From contig NZ_JAFCLS010000025.1 in assembly GCF_018131075.1 (NCBI RefSeq), positions 60,967 to 124,966 of the forward strand: DNA of 64,000 nt. Reading direction: 5' to 3'. Shown here in pieces: positions 8,131 to 17,165 of the stretch. The stretch is from Bradyrhizobium sp. JYMT SZCCT0428 (lineage in GTDB: Bacteria > Pseudomonadota > Alphaproteobacteria > Rhizobiales > Xanthobacteraceae). The notes beneath the pieces are model-generated. The model was not told the DNA's origin. It was given only the letters and a program-made list of their open reading frames with translations, and did no database searches. Within the stretch, counting starts at the first letter, position 1; the number at the start of each line of letters is the position of its first letter. Made by a program: the position numbers and the translations under genes.

Positions 8131-9611
8131 TCACCCCGCCGCGTTCTCGATCAGCCGCCGATAAAACCGGATCATGTCGGCATAGCCGTCAAGGCTGAGG
8201 CGCTCGTTGGTGCCGTGGAAGCGCTTCAGATCGTCGGAATTGGCGCGCACCGGCGAGAAGCGGAAAATCTTGTCGGTGATCCCGGCAAAGTGACGCGAAT
8301 CGGTCGCGCCCACCATCAGTCCGGGCGCCACGATGACGTCAGGAAAAACCTCGCGGATGGTACGGTTGAGCATCTGGAACGACGGGCTCGCAGTGCCCGT
8401 CACCGGTGGCGGATCGGTGTTGCCGGGGAATGGTTTGATCGAAATGCGATCGTTGCGGATCGTGCTGCGCACATGGTCGGTGACGCTGGCCTGGGTGTCG
8501 CCCGGGATCATGCGGAAGTTGACGGTGGCTTCGGCGTTGCCGGGCAGCACGTTGTCCTTGTCGCGGCATGGAAAATCGTCAGCGCCGTCGTGGTGCGGAT
8601 TGTCGCCTCGCTCGGGCCGTTCTTCTCGAACTCGCGGAGCAACAGCGGCTTGAACAGCCACAGGTTCGACAGCACGACGCGGTTGAAACCGTTCATCTCC
8701 GGCGCCAGCGTGTCGAACATTTCGGCGACCGTGCCGCGAATATGCATCGGCAGGCGATGGTCTTCGAGCCGCGCCAGCGCCGCGCTCAGCATGCCGATCG
8801 CGGTGTCGCGCGGCGGCATCGAGGAATGACCGGGCGTTGCCTGCGCGCTCAGCACCAGCGAGGCGTAGCCCTTTTCGGCAACGCCGATCAGCGCCGCTGA
8901 TTTGTCAAGGCCCTTGATCATGCCTTCGGTGATCAGGAGGCCCTCGTCGACGACGAAATCGAGGCGGACACCACGCGAGGCCAATAGCGCCGCGATGGCC
9001 TTGGCGCCCGCGGTGCCGGCAGTTTCCTCGTCATGGCCAAACGCAAAGTAGATCGTTCGCTTCGGGCGGAAGCCGCCCTTGGTCATCGTCTCGGCGGCCT
9101 CCAGCATCGAATAGAGGTTGCCCTTGTCATCCCAGGAGCCGCGGCCCCAGATGAAACCATCGGCAATGACGCCATCAAAAGGCGGCTGCTGCCAGTCCTT
9201 CTCGGTGCCGGGCGCGACCGGCACCACGTCCTGATGCGCGAGCAGCGCGATCGGCGGCATTTTATGGTCGGAGCCTTCCCAGGTGTAAAGCAGGCTGTAC
9301 TGGCCGACGATCTCGCGCTTCGCCGCGGCGTGGAACGCCGGAAAGCTCTTCTCGATATGCGCCTGCATGCCGCGCAAGGCCTCGGCGTGCTGGTCGGGCT
9401 TTTCGTGGCTCGAAATGGTGCGGAAGCGGATCGCCTCGCTGAGGCGCGCCGCAACGGCTTGCGCGTCAATCGCAACGCGCGGGATCGCCGCCACCTGAAT
9501 TTGCCGTGAGCCATGTTTGACGACGTTGAAGACCAGCACGCCGGCGAGGATCACGATAGCAGCGATCAGAAGCAGCGCGAGGTTGCGGATAAATCTGATC
9601 AGCCGTCGCAT
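8131..9611 (-). pseudogene. M20 family metallopeptidase, frameshifted
   Basis: Membrane-anchored M20 peptidase (carboxypeptidase S/PM20D1-like). It has an N-terminal helix (LALLLIAAIVILAGVLVF), then metal and catalytic motifs LLAHQDVVPV, GRGSWDDKGN and HDEETAG. The dimerisation and C-terminal part continue only in another frame: the first frame reads ...TTTALTIFHAA at about 8565-8580, and the expected continuation KDNVLPGNAEATVNFRMIPGDT is one base out of phase. One added base near 8570 would restore an intact ~493-residue protein. I set the start at the ATG read from 9611, because GGAGAG lies five bases upstream of it. All catalytic residues are present, so recent decay or a sequencing indel are equally possible. 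Confidence 0.85.
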
Positions 9612-9660
9612 GGGACTCTCCGTCATGGCCGGGGCATAGCCGTCGGCGCGTGACCAAAGA

Positions 9661-9693
9661 CGTGGATGCCCGGCACAAGGCCGGGCATGACGA
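9661..9693. repeat. Short palindromic repeat, family E copy 1
   Basis: CGTGGATGCCCGGC and its mirror GCCGGGCATGACG with a four-base loop, between the M20 peptidase start and the ppa end. Related arms occur near 48.5 and 62.6 kb. The hairpin lies downstream of ppa and could attenuate its transcript. Confidence 0.65.
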
Positions 9694-9731
9694 GATTTAT
9701 CACAAAGAATTGGTCCCGGGGCGCTAACCGC

Positions 9732-10265
9732 CTACTTCTTCCCCTGCGCCCGTTCGATGCCTTCGATGATCAGCCTTTGGGCGTCGTTGGCATCGCCCCA
9801 GCGCAGCACCTTGACCCATTTGCCGGGTTCGAGATCCTTGTAATGCTCGAAGAAGTGCTGGATCTGCTGCAGCGTGATGTCGGGAAGGTCGTCGTAGTTT
9901 TTCACCTTGTCATAACGCTGAGTCAGTTTCGACGTCGGCACCGCGATGATCTTCTCGTCACCGCCGGCCTCGTCTTCCATCAGCAGCACGCCGACCGGCC
10001 GTACGCTCATGACGGCGCCCGGCACGATCGCGCGTGTATTGGCGACCAGCACGTCGCAGGGATCGCCGTCGCCGGACAGCGTGTGCGGGATGAAGCCGTA
10101 ATTGCCGGGATAGCGCATCGCCGTATAGAGGAAGCGGTCGACGACCAGTGTGCCGGCCTCCTTGTCCATTTCATATTTGATCGGCTCGCCGCCGACCGGC
10201 ACTTCGATGATGACGTTGACGTCATGCGGCGGATTCTTACCGATTGAAATGGCGTCAATGCGCAT
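9732..10265 (-). CDS. ppa: Inorganic pyrophosphatase
   Basis: A 177-residue soluble family I pyrophosphatase that hydrolyses PPi to 2 Pi and drives biosynthetic reactions. It has the family signature DGDPCDVLV with three metal-binding Asp residues. It also shows the conserved EVPVGGEPIKYEMDKEAG start, FLYTAMRYPGNYGFIPHT, and KVKNYDDLPDI, all at normal spacing. The start is the ATG read from 10265; GGAG lies about seven bases upstream, and an upstream in-frame extension has no homology. It appears monocistronic. Confidence 0.97.
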   Translation of the reverse strand: MRIDAISIGKNPPHDVNVIIEVPVGGEPIKYEMDKEAGTLVVDRFLYTAMRYPGNYGFIPHTLSGDGDPCDVLVANTRAIVPGAVMSVRPVGVLLMEDEAGGDEKIIAVPTSKLTQRYDKVKNYDDLPDITLQQIQHFFEHYKDLEPGKWVKVLRWGDANDAQRLIIEGIERAQGKK

Positions 10266-10488
10266 GGAGGGCTCCGTGGTTGCTTGGCGCAGTCGTGTTT
10301 CGACTGGCTGGATGGTCATGCCTGGCAGATGCGCCAAGCGCGGGTTCCGCGCTGGATCCCCGGCGCATCCATCGCATGCAGGCGGCTTTAGAAATGATGG
10401 AAGGCAAGGTCAAGCCATACTGAAGGCGCGAGTCGCGCTTTCGTCTGATATGACGATCAGCCCGAAAAATGGGCGTTTCAGGCTTGGT

Positions 10489-10998
10489 TCAGTTGGTCCA
10501 GGCGAAGGCGACCTTGTCGAGCGATTTGGGCCCGAACTTCTCCGACGAGCGGGCGACCATGCGGCCGCCGAGCGCGCGATAGAACTCCGTCGCGGGATCG
10601 TTGTCGGACAGCGCCCAGATCACCATGCTCTTGAGGCCGCTCTGCAAGAGATCGCGGCGGGCGGAGGTGAAGAGGCGGCGGCCGAAGCCGAGACCCTGGA
10701 ATTCCGGACGCAGATAGAGCTCGTAAATTTCGCCTTCGAAATGCAGGCTGCGGGCGCGGTTGCGGCCGTAGTTGGCATAGCCCGCGACCTTGTCGCCGAA
10801 CACCAGCACGCTGACGCGGCTGCCCTTGCGGATTGCGCTGTCCCACCATTGCGGGCCACGACGGTTGATCAGCTTTTCAAGTTCGGCGCCGGGAATGATG
10901 CCCTGATAGGCCGAGCGCCAGGCTTCGTCATGGGTGGACGCCACCGCGGCTGCATCCGCAGCTTTGGCCGGCCGAACCTCGATCAGGGTTGTGCTCAT
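10489..10998 (-). CDS. GNAT family N-acetyltransferase
   Basis: A 169-residue acetyl-CoA-dependent acyltransferase. The acetyl-CoA pyrophosphate loop is RPEFQGLGFGRRLF (Q/RxxGxG/A), preceded by the EIYELYLRPEF strand and followed by WALSDNDPATEFYRALGG, the usual C-terminal GNAT motif. The substrate is unknown; the fold is most like the RimI/YjcF-type single-domain enzymes. The start at 10998 (MSTTLIEVR) is favoured over one four codons upstream. A CtrA-type motif lies 46 bases upstream. Confidence 0.9.
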   Translation of the reverse strand: MSTTLIEVRPAKAADAAAVASTHDEAWRSAYQGIIPGAELEKLINRRGPQWWDSAIRKGSRVSVLVFGDKVAGYANYGRNRARSLHFEGEIYELYLRPEFQGLGFGRRLFTSARRDLLQSGLKSMVIWALSDNDPATEFYRALGGRMVARSSEKFGPKSLDKVAFAWTN

Positions 10999-11043
10999 GA
11001 CCCCAATCAAAGCAAGTCAGCGCGTTGTCTTCAAGGTCCATCG

Positions 11044-11059
11044 TTAATTATCGGTTAAC
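11044..11059 (+). promoter_or_regulatory. CtrA-type binding motif TTAA-N7-TTAAC
   Basis: TTAA at 11044-11047, seven bases, then TTAAC at 11055-11059: an exact match to the full CtrA consensus known from Caulobacter and other alphaproteobacteria. It sits 46 bases upstream of the minus-strand GNAT gene and 228 bases upstream of the plus-strand hydrolase. Position favours the GNAT promoter. Function is inferred only from the motif. Confidence 0.45.
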
Positions 11060-11286
11060 CTGTGGATTTTCTGCATCAGTTTCCGGTCCGGTTGTACCGA
11101 AAAAGGACAAGAGGCTGACTTTACCGGCATTTCGTTGATCCTCGGCCGGGCTAAACCATGCTCAGAATGATATCCGGGAACGTCTCCAGGAATTCCGGCA
11201 CGGAAAAATGCGCTGGATTTGATTCGCCGCCGGTATTCTGTTGTCGAATTCGGATTCCCCATCCTTCGGCTGCGTCAGGCCAATCC

Positions 11287-12186
11287 ATGCATCCGGCTAA
11301 AGTGTTAATCGCAGTGGTTGTGCTTGCCGCGCTCGGTGTGAAGCCCGGTGAGGCCCAGCAAAACCTCGGCGCGCAAGGCACCGAGGGCGAACCTAATCGC
11401 CTGCAGCAATGGCTGGTGCCGTCGCCTGACTTCGGTCCCCCGTCGCATGCGGTGTTGTTTCGTCCACCGGGCGCCGGCCCGTTTCCGCTCGCGTTGATTG
11501 CGCATGCCACCACCCAGAACGTGTTGCGTCGCGCGCAAATGCCGCAGCCCGAATACCGCGCGCTCGCCGCGTGGCTGGTGGCGCGCGGCTTTGCCGTTCT
11601 GGTGCCGGAGCGTCCAGGCCATGGCGCCACGGGCGGCAAATACCTTGAAGACCAGGGCGGCTGCGACGAGGCTGATTACGCCAGGTCAGGCCGCGTCACC
11701 GCTGATGTGATCGCGGCGGCAACGGGCTTCGTGCGCAAGCAACCGTTCATCCGGTCAGACGGAATGATCGTGATCGGGCACTCGGCCGGCGGCTGGGGCG
11801 CGCTGGCGCTGGCCAGTGAAGACCCGAAGGACGTTGCCGCCATCATCGCCTTTGCGCCCGGCCGCGGCGGCCGTGCCAATGATTTTCCGGGTCAGGTCTG
11901 CGCGCCGCACACGCTGATGGCCGCCGCACGGGAATTCGGAAAAACCGCGCGCGTGCCCGTCACATGGCTGGTGGCGGCCAATGACAGCTATTTTTCGCCT
12001 GTTCTGTCGCGGCAACTGGCGGACGCGTTCCGCAGCGCCGGCGGCAAGGTCGATTTCCGCGTGCTCGGGGCCTATGGCAGTGAAGGGCACTGGCTGCCGG
12101 AAACCGAAGCTGGTGTAACAAGCGTCGCCAATGAACTCGATCGCGCCCTGAAGCTGCGCGCGCAAAGCCCGGCCAAAAAACGATGA
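11287..12186 (+). CDS. Secreted alpha/beta hydrolase (dienelactone-hydrolase-like)
   Basis: A 299-residue exported serine hydrolase. A signal peptide spans residues 1-23 (hydrophobic VLIAVVVLAAL, cleavage near GEAQQ). The nucleophile elbow is IGHSAGGWG, with the oxyanion region LIAHATTQN near residue 75 and a C-terminal His in GSEGHWLPE. I chose ATG 11287 because the signal peptide starts there; codons upstream in frame add an uncharacteristic 43 residues. It leads a packed plus-strand operon (7-base gap to the next gene). Substrates are unknown, probably an ester. Confidence 0.88.
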   Translation: MHPAKVLIAVVVLAALGVKPGEAQQNLGAQGTEGEPNRLQQWLVPSPDFGPPSHAVLFRPPGAGPFPLALIAHATTQNVLRRAQMPQPEYRALAAWLVARGFAVLVPERPGHGATGGKYLEDQGGCDEADYARSGRVTADVIAAATGFVRKQPFIRSDGMIVIGHSAGGWGALALASEDPKDVAAIIAFAPGRGGRANDFPGQVCAPHTLMAAAREFGKTARVPVTWLVAANDSYFSPVLSRQLADAFRSAGGKVDFRVLGAYGSEGHWLPETEAGVTSVANELDRALKLRAQSPAKKR

Positions 12187-12193
12187 CGCAACG

Positions 12194-12657
12194 ATGACGC
12201 TGTATTTCGCGATCAAATATCTGCACGTGCTTGGCGCCATCGTCATTCTCGGCACCGGCAGCGGCATCGCGTTTTTCATGCTGATGGCGCATCGCAGCGG
12301 TGACGCTTCCTTCATCGCCCGCACCGGGTCGACGGTGGTGTCGACATGCTGTTTACGCTGACGGCGGTGCTGCTGCAGCCCGTCACCGGCGGTCTTTTGA
12401 TGATGCTGTCATCGACGGGCCTTAACGAACTCTGGATTTCGGCCTCGCTCGGGCTGTACGCGGTAGCGGGACTGTTCTGGGTGCCAGTGATTTTCATGCA
12501 GATCGAGATGCGCGATCTCGCGCGCGCAGCCGCCGCGCAGAGCACGCCGCTGCCGCCGCGGTATTTCGCGCTATTCCGGCGCTGGTTTCTGTTCGGTATT
12601 CCAGGCTTTGGTTCGGTCATGGCGATCCTGTGGCTGATGATCGCGAAGCCGGTTTAG
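12194..12657 (+). pseudogene. DUF2269 family membrane protein, frameshifted
   Basis: The N-terminal part reads from ATG 12194 as MTLYFAIKYLHVLGAIVILG... and FFMLMAHRSGD, as in DUF2269 proteins, but meets a stop at about 12355. The remaining three hydrophobic segments (MLFTLTAVLLQPVTGGLLMM through GFGSVMAILWLMIAKPV) are in the next frame, ending at 12657. The two parts are out of phase by one base near 12337-12345; restoring one base joins ...STVV to DMLFT in one ~154-residue, four-helix protein. It is the second gene of the 11.3-15.6 kb operon. Function of the family is unknown. It may be a sequencing indel. Confidence 0.8.
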
Positions 12658-12666
12658 GTGGGGCAA

Positions 12667-13990
12667 ATGAACGCGGAAATTTCATCGCGCAAAATCCTCG
12701 TCCTCGGCGCTTCCGGCCTGATCGGCAGGTACATCACCGATGATCTGCGATTGCGGGGCTTTCAGGCGATCGGGATCGCGCGGCATTTCGAGCCGTCGCA
12801 AAAAATCAGCGCCTCCGACCTTGAGCTTCCGATCATGTCGATGGACGCAGCCTCGCTGGCGCGGTTGATCCGCGAGCGCGAGATCGATGTCGTGATCAAT
12901 TGCCTCGGCGTGCTGCAGGACGGCCCCGGCAGCGACACCCGTGCGGTGCATCGCGATTTCGTCGAACGGCTGCTGGCGGCGATCCGCGACAGCGGCCGCG
13001 CGGTGCGCTTCGTTCACATCTCGATCCCCGGCACCGCCGATGACGACCGCACCGCCTTCAGCACGACCAAGCGCGAGGCCGAGCGGCTGATTGCCGCGTC
13101 CGGCATTCCTTACGCGATCCTGCGGCCGGGCTTTGTCGTGGCTCCGGCGGCCTATGGCGGCAGCGCGATGCTGCGCGCGCTGGCGGCATTTCCGCTGCAA
13201 TTGCCCGGCGATGAATCGGCGACGCCGTTCCAGCCGGTCGCGGTCGAGGATATCGCGGCGACCATCGCCTGGCTTGCCACGCGCGACATCGGCGATCCCG
13301 CAACAAATGCCGTGGCGTGGGACCTGATGCAGCCGCAGCCGATCACGCTTGGCAATGTGATCGATCAATTCCGCTGGTCGCGCGGCACCTCCCGCATGCC
13401 GCGGATCACGCTTCCCGGTTTCCTGCTCAATCTCGGTGCCAGGTCGGGCGACCTCGCCAACAGGCTGGGCTGGATGCCGCCGATGCGCTCCACGGCGATC
13501 GCCGAACTGCGCCGCGGCGTCACCGGCGATCCCGCAAGCTGGGTGGCCGCGACCGGCATCGTGCCGAAGACGCTGGCGCAGGCGGTGGGCGGGCATGCCG
13601 CCACCATCCAGGACAAATGGTTCGCGCGACTGTTCCTGGTCAAGGCGCTCGTGATCGCCAGCCTTGCGGTGTTCTGGGTGGTGTCCGGGTTCATCTCGCT
13701 GGTCATCTCTTTTACTGCCGCCGCCGATATTCTGCGGGCGCACGGTTTTCCGTCGTGGCTGGTCAATCCTATGACTGCTGTCACCAGCCTGATGGACATG
13801 AGCATCGATCGCCTTCCGTCGCACAGCGGCGGCGGGGTTGATCGCCGGCATCGTCGTCGCGCTGGGCTACATGGTCGGCGCTGCGATCCTGACGCCGGAT
13901 CTCTGGATCGAGCCGCTCGGCGCGCTGGTCAAGACGGGGCCGGCAATCGTGCTGATGTTTGTGGCGCTGCTGACGCTGGACAATAGATGA
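12667..13990 (+). CDS. NAD(P)-binding epimerase-like protein fused to a DoxX-like membrane domain (3' frameshift)
   Basis: Residues 1-~300 form an NmrA/extended-SDR Rossmann domain starting with KILVLGASGLIG. Residues ~310 onward carry DoxX-like membrane helices (FLVKALVIASLAVFWVVSGFISLVI). In the given frame the end becomes Arg-rich and stops at 13986. In the next frame, AAAGLIAGIVVALGYMVGAAILTPDLWIEPLG continues the membrane domain and stops at 13990. A one-base insertion or two-base deletion between 13803 and 13837 explains this. The restored stop overlaps the next gene as ATGA. ATG 12667 is preferred; a GTG exists at 12658. This fusion next to DUF2269 and DUF393 genes suggests a membrane redox role (inference). 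Confidence 0.8.
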
Positions 13991-14394
13991 CGGTATGGCC
14001 GGACGATGACGTGATCCTCTACGACGGCGTGTGCATCTTCTGCTCGCGCTGGGTCCGCTTCGTCGCCACGCGGGACGTTGAGCGCCGTTTTCGCTTCACG
14101 CCGATCCAGTCCGGCTACGGCACGCGGCTGGCGCAGGCCTTCGGCATCAATCCTGACGATCCCGATACCAATGCCGTCGTTCATGGCGGCGTCGCTTATT
14201 TCAAATCCGACGCGGCGCTAACGGTGCTCGGCGCGTTGCCCGGCTGGGGATGGACGCGCGCACTGTTTGCGGTGCCGAAGCCGTTGCGTGACGGCGTCTA
14301 CAGCCTCGTCGCACGTAACCGCTATCGGATTTTCGGCAAGTATGAGCAATGTTTTGTGCCCGATGCCGATATGCGCGCTCGGGTGATGGAGTAG
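13987..14394 (+). CDS. DUF393 (DCC/YuxK) family thiol-disulfide-like protein
   Basis: A 135-residue protein of the DCC family. The diagnostic N-terminus ILYDGVCIFC carries the CxxC pair (Cys16, Cys19), followed by RFVATRDVERRFRFTPIQS and, near the end, RYRIFGKYEQCFVP. It is predicted to be a thioredoxin-like thiol-disulfide protein; the redox partner is unknown. Its start codon overlaps the (restored) stop of the epimerase/DoxX gene, indicating translational coupling within the operon. Confidence 0.92.
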   Translation: MTVWPDDDVILYDGVCIFCSRWVRFVATRDVERRFRFTPIQSGYGTRLAQAFGINPDDPDTNAVVHGGVAYFKSDAALTVLGALPGWGWTRALFAVPKPLRDGVYSLVARNRYRIFGKYEQCFVPDADMRARVME

Positions 14395-14400
14395 ATTCGC

Positions 14401-15555
14401 ATGACTGGCGCCATTGCGCATCCAAGACACCACGTCCCGGAGGGTGAGGATTTTCTGCTGCTGTCGCCGACCGAGCAGGCCTACGCCTATCGCAATGTCG
14501 ATCGCATGTTCGTGACGCGGGCGATCCGCCGCGGCACATCAGTTCTTCCACTGCAGCGCGGCGAAGAGATCTCACCGCATTATCAGGCCGATGGGAAAAC
14601 GCACGGCGTCGATGCGTATTTCGGCCGTGCCAATGTTGCGGGGTTGCTTGTCATCAAGGACGAAAAAATCGTTCTGGAACGCTACGCGCTCGGGCTGGAG
14701 GAGAACGTTCGCTGGTCCTCGATGTCGATGATCAAATCGCTGACATCGACGCTGATCGGCGCCGCCTTGCAGCAGGGCGCCATCGGCAGTCTCGACGACG
14801 CGGTTTCGAAATATATCCCGGCATTGCGCGGCTGCGCCTATGACGCCGTCACCATTCGCCACCTGATCACGATGTCCTCCGGCGTGCGGTGGAATGAGGA
14901 TTACACCGACCGGAATTCCGACGTGAACCGCTACAGCAAATCGCTCGGCGACAAGGTCCCCGGCGGCGTGCTGGCGCTGATGCGCAGCCTGAAGGCCGAA
15001 CACCGGCCCGGCAGTCACTTCAACTACAACAGCGGCGATACCTATCTGCTCGGCAGCCTGCTGACGGCCGCGACAGGGAAAACGCTGACCGATTACATGT
15101 CGGAGACGATCTGGTCGCCGCTCGGCATGGAATTCGACGCGTTCTATACGCTGGAGTCCGAAGGCGGCCAGGAAATCGGCGGCAGCCGTGCCGGAATAGC
15201 TTTGCGCGATTTTGGCCGCTTCGGCGTGTTTCTCTTGCGCGGCGGCGTGATCGATGGTGCGCCCATGCTGCCATCCGACTGGATCGAAAGCGCCGCCCAT
15301 CCCGCCTTCGTCCTCGATCCCGAAACCAATCGCTACGGCGCACGGGGATACGGCTACAGCTGGTGGATCGATCCCGACGGTTCGATGGTCGCCCTCGGCT
15401 TTGCCGGCCAGGCGCTCTACGTCAACCGGAAAGCGCGAGCCGTGATCGTCACGCTATCGTGCCAGCCGCAGCCGCCTTATGCGGCGAGCTATGGTGTTGA
15501 TCTCAAGGCGGAGCAGCATCTGTTCAAGAATGCGGTGCTGGCGGAGTTGGGGTGA
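14401..15555 (+). CDS. Serine hydrolase, beta-lactamase/penicillin-binding-protein fold (class C-like)
   Basis: A 384-residue serine hydrolase of the beta-lactamase superfamily. The SxxK motif is SMIK with Ser109 and Lys112, the Y-x-N motif is in FNYNSGD, and a C-terminal GYGYSWWIDPDG region is at the place of the third motif. No signal peptide is evident at ATG 14401, so it may be cytoplasmic, like 6-aminohexanoate-dimer hydrolase/esterase relatives (EstB type). It follows the DUF393 gene by six bases and closes the operon. It is more likely an esterase or amidase than an antibiotic-resistance enzyme. Confidence 0.88.
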   Translation: MTGAIAHPRHHVPEGEDFLLLSPTEQAYAYRNVDRMFVTRAIRRGTSVLPLQRGEEISPHYQADGKTHGVDAYFGRANVAGLLVIKDEKIVLERYALGLEENVRWSSMSMIKSLTSTLIGAALQQGAIGSLDDAVSKYIPALRGCAYDAVTIRHLITMSSGVRWNEDYTDRNSDVNRYSKSLGDKVPGGVLALMRSLKAEHRPGSHFNYNSGDTYLLGSLLTAATGKTLTDYMSETIWSPLGMEFDAFYTLESEGGQEIGGSRAGIALRDFGRFGVFLLRGGVIDGAPMLPSDWIESAAHPAFVLDPETNRYGARGYGYSWWIDPDGSMVALGFAGQALYVNRKARAVIVTLSCQPQPPYAASYGVDLKAEQHLFKNAVLAELG

Positions 15556-15589
15556 TCAAAGACTGACTTGTTCTGACGCTCTTTGATCC

Positions 15590-15671
15590 GTCATTGCGAG
15601 CGAAGCGAAGCAATCCATTCTTTCTTTGTCGCGGCATGGATTGCTTCGTCGCTTTGCTCCTCGCAATGACG
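15590..15671. repeat. Palindromic intergenic repeat, family A copy 2
   Basis: GTCATTGCGAGCGAAGCGAA and its mirror ending TCGCAATGAC flank a variable centre. The right arm has a few extra bases (GCTTCGTCGCTTTGCTCCTCGC). It lies between convergent serine hydrolase and amine oxidase genes. Confidence 0.85.
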
Positions 15672-15681
15672 CACGAAGCCA

Positions 15682-16938
15682 TCACTTCGCCAACGTACCC
15701 AAAACCTCCCCCGCCGCCCGCTCCCCCGAATCCCTTGCCCCATGCGCGGTCGAGAAAAACCCCGGCGAGGTTGCCTCTCCTGCAAAGAACAAGCGTCCAT
15801 CCACGGGCGCGGCCAGCAGCGCGCGGTCGCCGGCGTGGCCGGGCAGGGCGTGGGAATACGAGCCGCGGGCGAAGGGGTCGTGGGCCCAGCGCGATTCCGC
15901 GAGCGGCTTTAATTTGCGGCGGAAGTCGTTGCCGAGGAAGCCTGCAATCTCGTTGATGCTTTCGGCGGCCAGTGCGCCGGGGCCGGCATCTTCCAGCGAT
16001 CGCGCAAAGCGGCCGCCGAAAAAGCCTTCGATGCAGGGCTGGCCGAACGGTCGCAGATGATAGGTGCCCATCGCCGTGCGCATGGTGGCGCCGCGCAGGC
16101 TGCCGTCCTTCGGCAGGTCATCGCCATCGCTGAGCGCCAGCATCACCTTGTCGGCGAGACCAAGCGGTAGGCCGCACGCGGCGTCGAGCTTTGCCGGCAG
16201 AGCGGGATGAAAGCGGATGGCTTCATCCGCGATCAGGTTGGTCGGGACGGTGACGATCACCCTGTCTGATATCAGCGTGCCCTGCGACGTCTCGATACGA
16301 ATGCGTTTTCCCGAATGGTCGATCAGCGTCACCGCGCAGTTGAGCGCGAGCGGGATCGAGGCGCCGTAGGCTGTGACCAGCGCGCCATAGCCGCGACGGA
16401 CGCGCCAGTTGATCTCGGTGTCTTCATAGGCGTCCATGTCCAGGATCGAGACCTGATCCAGTTCGCAGCCGTTGACGTAGGTCGAGATCGCATCGATCAT
16501 CGGGTTCCAGCGATTGCCGGGCTCGAGACAAAGATCGGCGGCGCTGTCGCGACCGCTCTGCCCGGCCTGCTGCGCGGCTTCCCCGGCGCGGTCGTAGAAG
16601 GCGTCGAGCGCCTTCAGGAACTCCGCCCGCTGCTCAACCGGAAACGCCTTGTTGTGCGCCTGCTCGCGCCAGGGCGGGCGGTTCCTGTCGATTGCGAACT
16701 TCAGTTGCTCGGCGATCGCGACGAATGAATTTTCATCCGCCGAATGCAGCCAGCCGCAGCCGAGGTCGAAGGTGACGTCTGGTGCTGCCTGAATCGTATG
16801 GGCGCGGCCGCCGACGCGGTCGCGCGCTTCCAGCACGACGCAGGAGAGCTTGGACGCCTTCAGTGCATGCGCGGCACCGAGGCCAGCGGCGCCGGCGCCG
16901 ATGATGGCAACATCGACTTCGGAGGGGAGGGTCGTCAT
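15682..16938 (-). CDS. Flavin monoamine-oxidase family FAD-dependent oxidoreductase
   Basis: A 418-residue flavoenzyme with the FAD-binding GAGAAGLGAAHAL near residues 13-25, the EARDRVGGRAHT loop typical of amine oxidases, and the C-terminal FAD motif LFFAGEATSPGFFSTAHGARDSGERAA. A likely reaction is oxidative deamination of an amine, with H2O2 as product; the substrate is unknown. The start read from 16938 (MTTLPSEVDVAIIG) places the dinucleotide fold at the usual distance. A 69-residue upstream extension is rejected as non-homologous. It is divergent from the membrane hydrolase gene. Confidence 0.9.
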   Translation of the reverse strand: MTTLPSEVDVAIIGAGAAGLGAAHALKASKLSCVVLEARDRVGGRAHTIQAAPDVTFDLGCGWLHSADENSFVAIAEQLKFAIDRNRPPWREQAHNKAFPVEQRAEFLKALDAFYDRAGEAAQQAGQSGRDSAADLCLEPGNRWNPMIDAISTYVNGCELDQVSILDMDAYEDTEINWRVRRGYGALVTAYGASIPLALNCAVTLIDHSGKRIRIETSQGTLISDRVIVTVPTNLIADEAIRFHPALPAKLDAACGLPLGLADKVMLALSDGDDLPKDGSLRGATMRTAMGTYHLRPFGQPCIEGFFGGRFARSLEDAGPGALAAESINEIAGFLGNDFRRKLKPLAESRWAHDPFARGSYSHALPGHAGDRALLAAPVDGRLFFAGEATSPGFFSTAHGARDSGERAAGEVLGTLAK

Positions 16939-17165
16939 ATCCGAGCCTCTAGCACGTTCGCCAGGGGGCCTGAAGCCGGTCCGCAGCGGGCTGCCGGTCC
17001 ATGGCAGGCAGGGGAGGGATGCGGTTTTCGCATCGATCGGCCGGTCTCGGCCATGGCCGGCGGGCGATGCGACATCTTTGCGAAAAAGAGCGACTTGTTT
17101 CTCCCCTTGTAGTTGTGTTGAATGGATCGTTCTCCTTGACGTCATTTCAGGTCTGGATTTCAGCC

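Noticed and set aside
14401..15555. Antibiotic-resistance beta-lactamase
   Set aside because: Only SxxK and YxN are seen, no signal peptide, and the operon context is metabolic; an esterase or amidase of the same fold is more likely.
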